8,156 bases of DNA. Origin: an uncultured Clostridia bacterium. GTDB lineage: Bacteria > Bacillota_A > Clostridia > Christensenellales > CAG-138. The notes below the pieces were generated by a model. That model saw only the letters and a list, made by a program, of their open reading frames with translations. It was not told the DNA's origin and did no database searches. This document shows, piece by piece, positions 6,636 through 8,156 of this stretch. Each line of letters opens with the position of its first letter. Position 1 is the stretch's first letter. The DNA lies in contig CALFIV010000021.1 of NCBI GenBank assembly GCA_937877295.1, forward strand, positions 1-8,156, written 5' to 3'. The translations under genes were made by a program, and so were the position numbers.

Positions 6636-6664
6636 TTTCAAAACCGGGACAGGCATGGTATGAT
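6636..6664 (+). promoter_or_regulatory. Putative promoter of the citrate lyase operon
   Basis: TGG at 6656-6658 directly before TATGAT (6659-6664) makes an extended -10 element with five of six consensus bases. A weak -35 candidate, TTTCAA (6636-6641), sits 17 bp upstream. Transcription would start near 6671, giving a leader of about 40 nt before citD. Placement after a strong terminator and before a new operon supports it. The -35 is poor, so activation by a regulator is possible, but I see no clear operator. Confidence 0.55.
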
Positions 6665-6674
6665 ATGAAAAGAA

Positions 6675-6693
6675 CATGGGGGAGAATCCCATG
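6675..6693 (+). promoter_or_regulatory. Hairpin in the citD leader
   Basis: CATGGG (6675-6680) and CCCATG (6688-6693) are a perfect 6-bp inverted repeat around the 7-nt loop GGAGAAT. It would lie at the very 5' end of mRNA made from the putative promoter, six bases before the citD Shine-Dalgarno at 6699-6705. A 5' hairpin in this position can protect mRNA from decay. It may also matter that two out-of-place ATG codons and a GGAG are held in it. The role is inferred. Confidence 0.45.
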
Positions 6694-6711
6694 AAAAGAA
6701 GGAGGAAGTAC

Positions 6712-7014
6712 ATGGTCATTCAAAAGCCGGCAATTGCCGGCACGGTGGAATCCAGCGATGCGCTTGTTTCGGTTGAGCCGGGAGACGGCAAAATCGAGCT
6801 GACGCTGACCTCGAGCGTGATGAATCAGTACGGACGTCAGATCCGTGCGACGGTGTTGGAGACGCTGGAGCGTCTCGGCGTTGACAGCGTAAAGATCAAC
6901 ATCGTCGACAAGGGCGCTTTGGACTGCACGCTGAAAGCGCGCGTGGAATGCGCGGTGTTCAGAAGCAGCGACGCATCCGAAAAGAATATTCCGTGGGGAG
7001 GTGTCATCGTATGA
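6712..7014 (+). CDS. citD: CitD, citrate lyase acyl carrier protein (gamma subunit)
   Basis: CitD is the small carrier of citrate lyase; its prosthetic group holds the acetyl and citryl thioesters during the reaction. The 100-residue product matches the family from KPAIAGTVESSD (5-16) through VDKGALDC (about 64-71) to KARVECAV. Ser14 in the GTVESSD motif aligns with the serine that carries phosphoribosyl-dephospho-CoA in characterised CitD. I chose ATG 6712 because AAGGAGG (6699-6705) is 6 nt upstream and the family starts a few residues before the KPA motif. In-frame ATGs at 6676 and 6691 would add a basic leader with no good site. The stop overlaps the citE start (ATGA). The gene leads the operon after its own promoter region. 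Confidence 0.95.
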   Translation: MVIQKPAIAGTVESSDALVSVEPGDGKIELTLTSSVMNQYGRQIRATVLETLERLGVDSVKINIVDKGALDCTLKARVECAVFRSSDASEKNIPWGGVIV

Positions 7015-7925
7015 TCCCGAGACCGAGACCGGAGCGGTTCAGACTTCGCCGGACCATGATTTTCATGAGCGCACAGAAGCCCGGACTCATCAAGGACGCG
7101 TACATCTACGGCGTCGACAGCATCATGCTCGACCTTGAAGACGCGGTGGCCGAAAACCAAAAGGATGCAGCGCGGTTTTCGCTGTACCATGCATTGAAGA
7201 CCATTGACTACGGCGATACGGAAGTCATCGTCCGCATCAACGGCCTCGACACCCCGCACTGGCAGGAAGACATCCGCGTGTGCGTGGCAGGCGGCGCGGA
7301 CGGTATCCGCATCGCAAAGTGCGAGAGCGCGCAGGACGTGAAAACCGTCGAAGCGGCGGTTGAAGCGGCAGAGAAGGAATTCGGCATCGAAGTAGGCAGA
7401 ACGCTTCTGATGGCGGCGCTGGAAAGCCCGAAGGGCATTCTGAATGCGTACGAGATCTGCGCGGCGAGCGACCGTATGTTCGGCGTCGCGATTTCCGGCG
7501 GCGATTTCAGAAAGTGCATGCAGACAAAGCCCACCCCGGACGGCATCGATATGGTCGTTGCACGCGGTCAGATGCTGATCGCGGCGCGCGCGGCGGGCGT
7601 ACAGTGCTTCGACACGGTCTTCACCAACCTCGACGACATGGCGGGCTATGAAGCCGAAGTGCGCCAGAACAAGGCGATGGGCTTCGACGGCAAGAGCCTC
7701 ATCAACCCGAAGCAGATCCGTCTGGTGCATGAGATCTTTGCGCCGACCGAAAAGGAGATCCTGCAGGCGGAAAAGATCGTCCGTGCCTATCGTGAACAGA
7801 GCGCGGCAGGCGTCGGCGTCTTCACCGTGGACGGCAAGATGATCGATATCGCATTCATTCCCGGCGCGGAGCGCACACTGAAGCTCGCCCGTGCCTGCGG
7901 CTTATATGAGGGGGACTTGGTATGA
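7011..7925 (+). CDS. citE: CitE, citrate lyase beta subunit (citryl-ACP lyase)
   Basis: CitE splits citryl-ACP into oxaloacetate and acetyl-ACP in the cytoplasm. The 304-residue TIM-barrel protein has DLEDAV (41-46), VRINGLDTP with Arg75 (74-82), MAALESPKG with Glu138 (134-141), GGDF with Asp165 (163-166) and GKSLINPKQI (227-236), so the substrate- and metal-binding residues expected for the family appear present. The ATG overlaps the citD stop by 4 nt, with GGGGAGG (6995-7001) 9 nt upstream. The N-terminal FMSAQKPG (18-25) replaces the FxPGNNPG of typical CitE, and AISGGDFRKCM (160-170) replaces the usual ALGAEDY-type stretch. A related citramalyl- or malyl-ACP/CoA lyase is conceivable from CitE alone, but citD and citF on either side make citrate or citramalate lyase the best reading. 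Confidence 0.92.
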   Translation: MIPRPRPERFRLRRTMIFMSAQKPGLIKDAYIYGVDSIMLDLEDAVAENQKDAARFSLYHALKTIDYGDTEVIVRINGLDTPHWQEDIRVCVAGGADGIRIAKCESAQDVKTVEAAVEAAEKEFGIEVGRTLLMAALESPKGILNAYEICAASDRMFGVAISGGDFRKCMQTKPTPDGIDMVVARGQMLIAARAAGVQCFDTVFTNLDDMAGYEAEVRQNKAMGFDGKSLINPKQIRLVHEIFAPTEKEILQAEKIVRAYREQSAAGVGVFTVDGKMIDIAFIPGAERTLKLARACGLYEGDLV

Positions 7926-8156
7926 AGAATTACGTCGGCAGAGAGATTCCGGACGAATTGCTGGTAAACGGCAAGGAGGTCTATCAGGGCAAAAATTACA
8001 TGGACGGCAAGTATCTCAAGAAGGCTTCGCCGTGCACCCGCCGCTATGAAAAGCCGCAGGAGAGCAAGATCGTGGAGACCATTGCGGACGCGCTTCGCCA
8101 TTGCGGCGCAAAGAGCGGCATGACGTTCTCCTTCCATCACCATCTGCGCGACGGTG
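7922..8156 (+). CDS. citF: CitF, citrate lyase alpha subunit (N-terminal part)
   Basis: CitF is the acetyl-ACP:citrate transferase that loads citrate onto CitD, releasing acetate. Only the first 78 codons are here; the gene runs off the right edge. MKNYVGREIPDEL (1-13) matches the usual CitF beginning, and SGMTFSFHHHLRDG (65-78) is the strongly conserved start of the CoA-transferase-like domain, with the HHH at 72-74. The ATG overlaps the citE stop (ATGA) and follows GAGGGGGA (7908-7915) at a 6-nt spacing, so translation is probably coupled to citE. In other operons citX or citG may follow; that is outside the window. Confidence 0.95.
   Translation, partial: MKNYVGREIPDELLVNGKEVYQGKNYMDGKYLKKASPCTRRYEKPQESKIVETIADALRHCGAKSGMTFSFHHHLRDG

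Noticed and set aside
6676..6711. Upstream ATG starts for citD at 6676 and 6691
   Set aside because: AAGGAGG at 6699-6705 fits ATG 6712, and CitD proteins begin just before the KPAIAG motif.
6837..7730. Open frame on the - strand opposite citD and citE
   Set aside because: No motif and no sensible ribosome binding site; the + strand genes are certain.
1..8156. Mobile elements, CRISPR arrays, tRNA or rRNA genes
   Set aside because: No transposase or integrase motifs, no regularly spaced repeats and no tRNA- or rRNA-like sequence were seen; the + strand is almost wholly taken up by identified genes.

Overview
The window looks like chromosomal DNA from a G+C-rich Firmicute, most likely an anaerobic member of the Clostridia. 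Three things point there: dcw-type gene order with strong Shine-Dalgarno sites, a MurE C-terminus carrying the DNPR motif of meso-diaminopimelate-adding enzymes, and a neighbouring citrate lyase operon typical of fermentative anaerobes. The family or genus cannot be fixed from this sequence. All genes are on the + strand and tightly packed.

Positions 1-6523 are the distal part of a division and cell-wall (dcw) cluster: the 3' end of murE, then mraY, murD, ftsW, murA and a DivIB/FtsQ-type gene. Together they add meso-DAP (MurE) and D-Glu (MurD) to UDP-MurNAc, make UDP-MurNAc from UDP-GlcNAc (MurA, first step), transfer the MurNAc-pentapeptide to the lipid carrier (MraY), polymerise septal glycan (FtsW) and scaffold the divisome (DivIB). 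murF is missing between murE and mraY, murG is missing between ftsW and murA, and no ftsZ follows the last gene. The murA ribosome binding site lies in a predicted hairpin. The divIB gene appears to start at TTG, 56 nt inside murA.

Positions 6524-6711 (188 bp) hold no gene. They contain a strong intrinsic terminator ending the dcw unit, an overlapping AT-rich inverted repeat, a plausible promoter with an extended -10 box, and a short hairpin just before the citD ribosome binding site.

Positions 6712-8156 are the start of a citrate lyase operon: citD (acyl carrier protein), citE (beta subunit) and the 5' part of citF (alpha subunit). They are joined by two ATGA overlaps, so the subunits are probably made by coupled translation. 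The complex would cleave citrate to acetate and oxaloacetate; the genes for its activation (citC, citX, citG) are not in the window.

No mobile element, CRISPR array, tRNA or rRNA is visible, and I do not see an obviously new multi-gene system. The points worth a second look are the RNA structures in the two leader regions, the murA/divIB overlap, the gaps in the dcw order, and departures from usual family motifs in MraY, MurD, FtsW and CitE.
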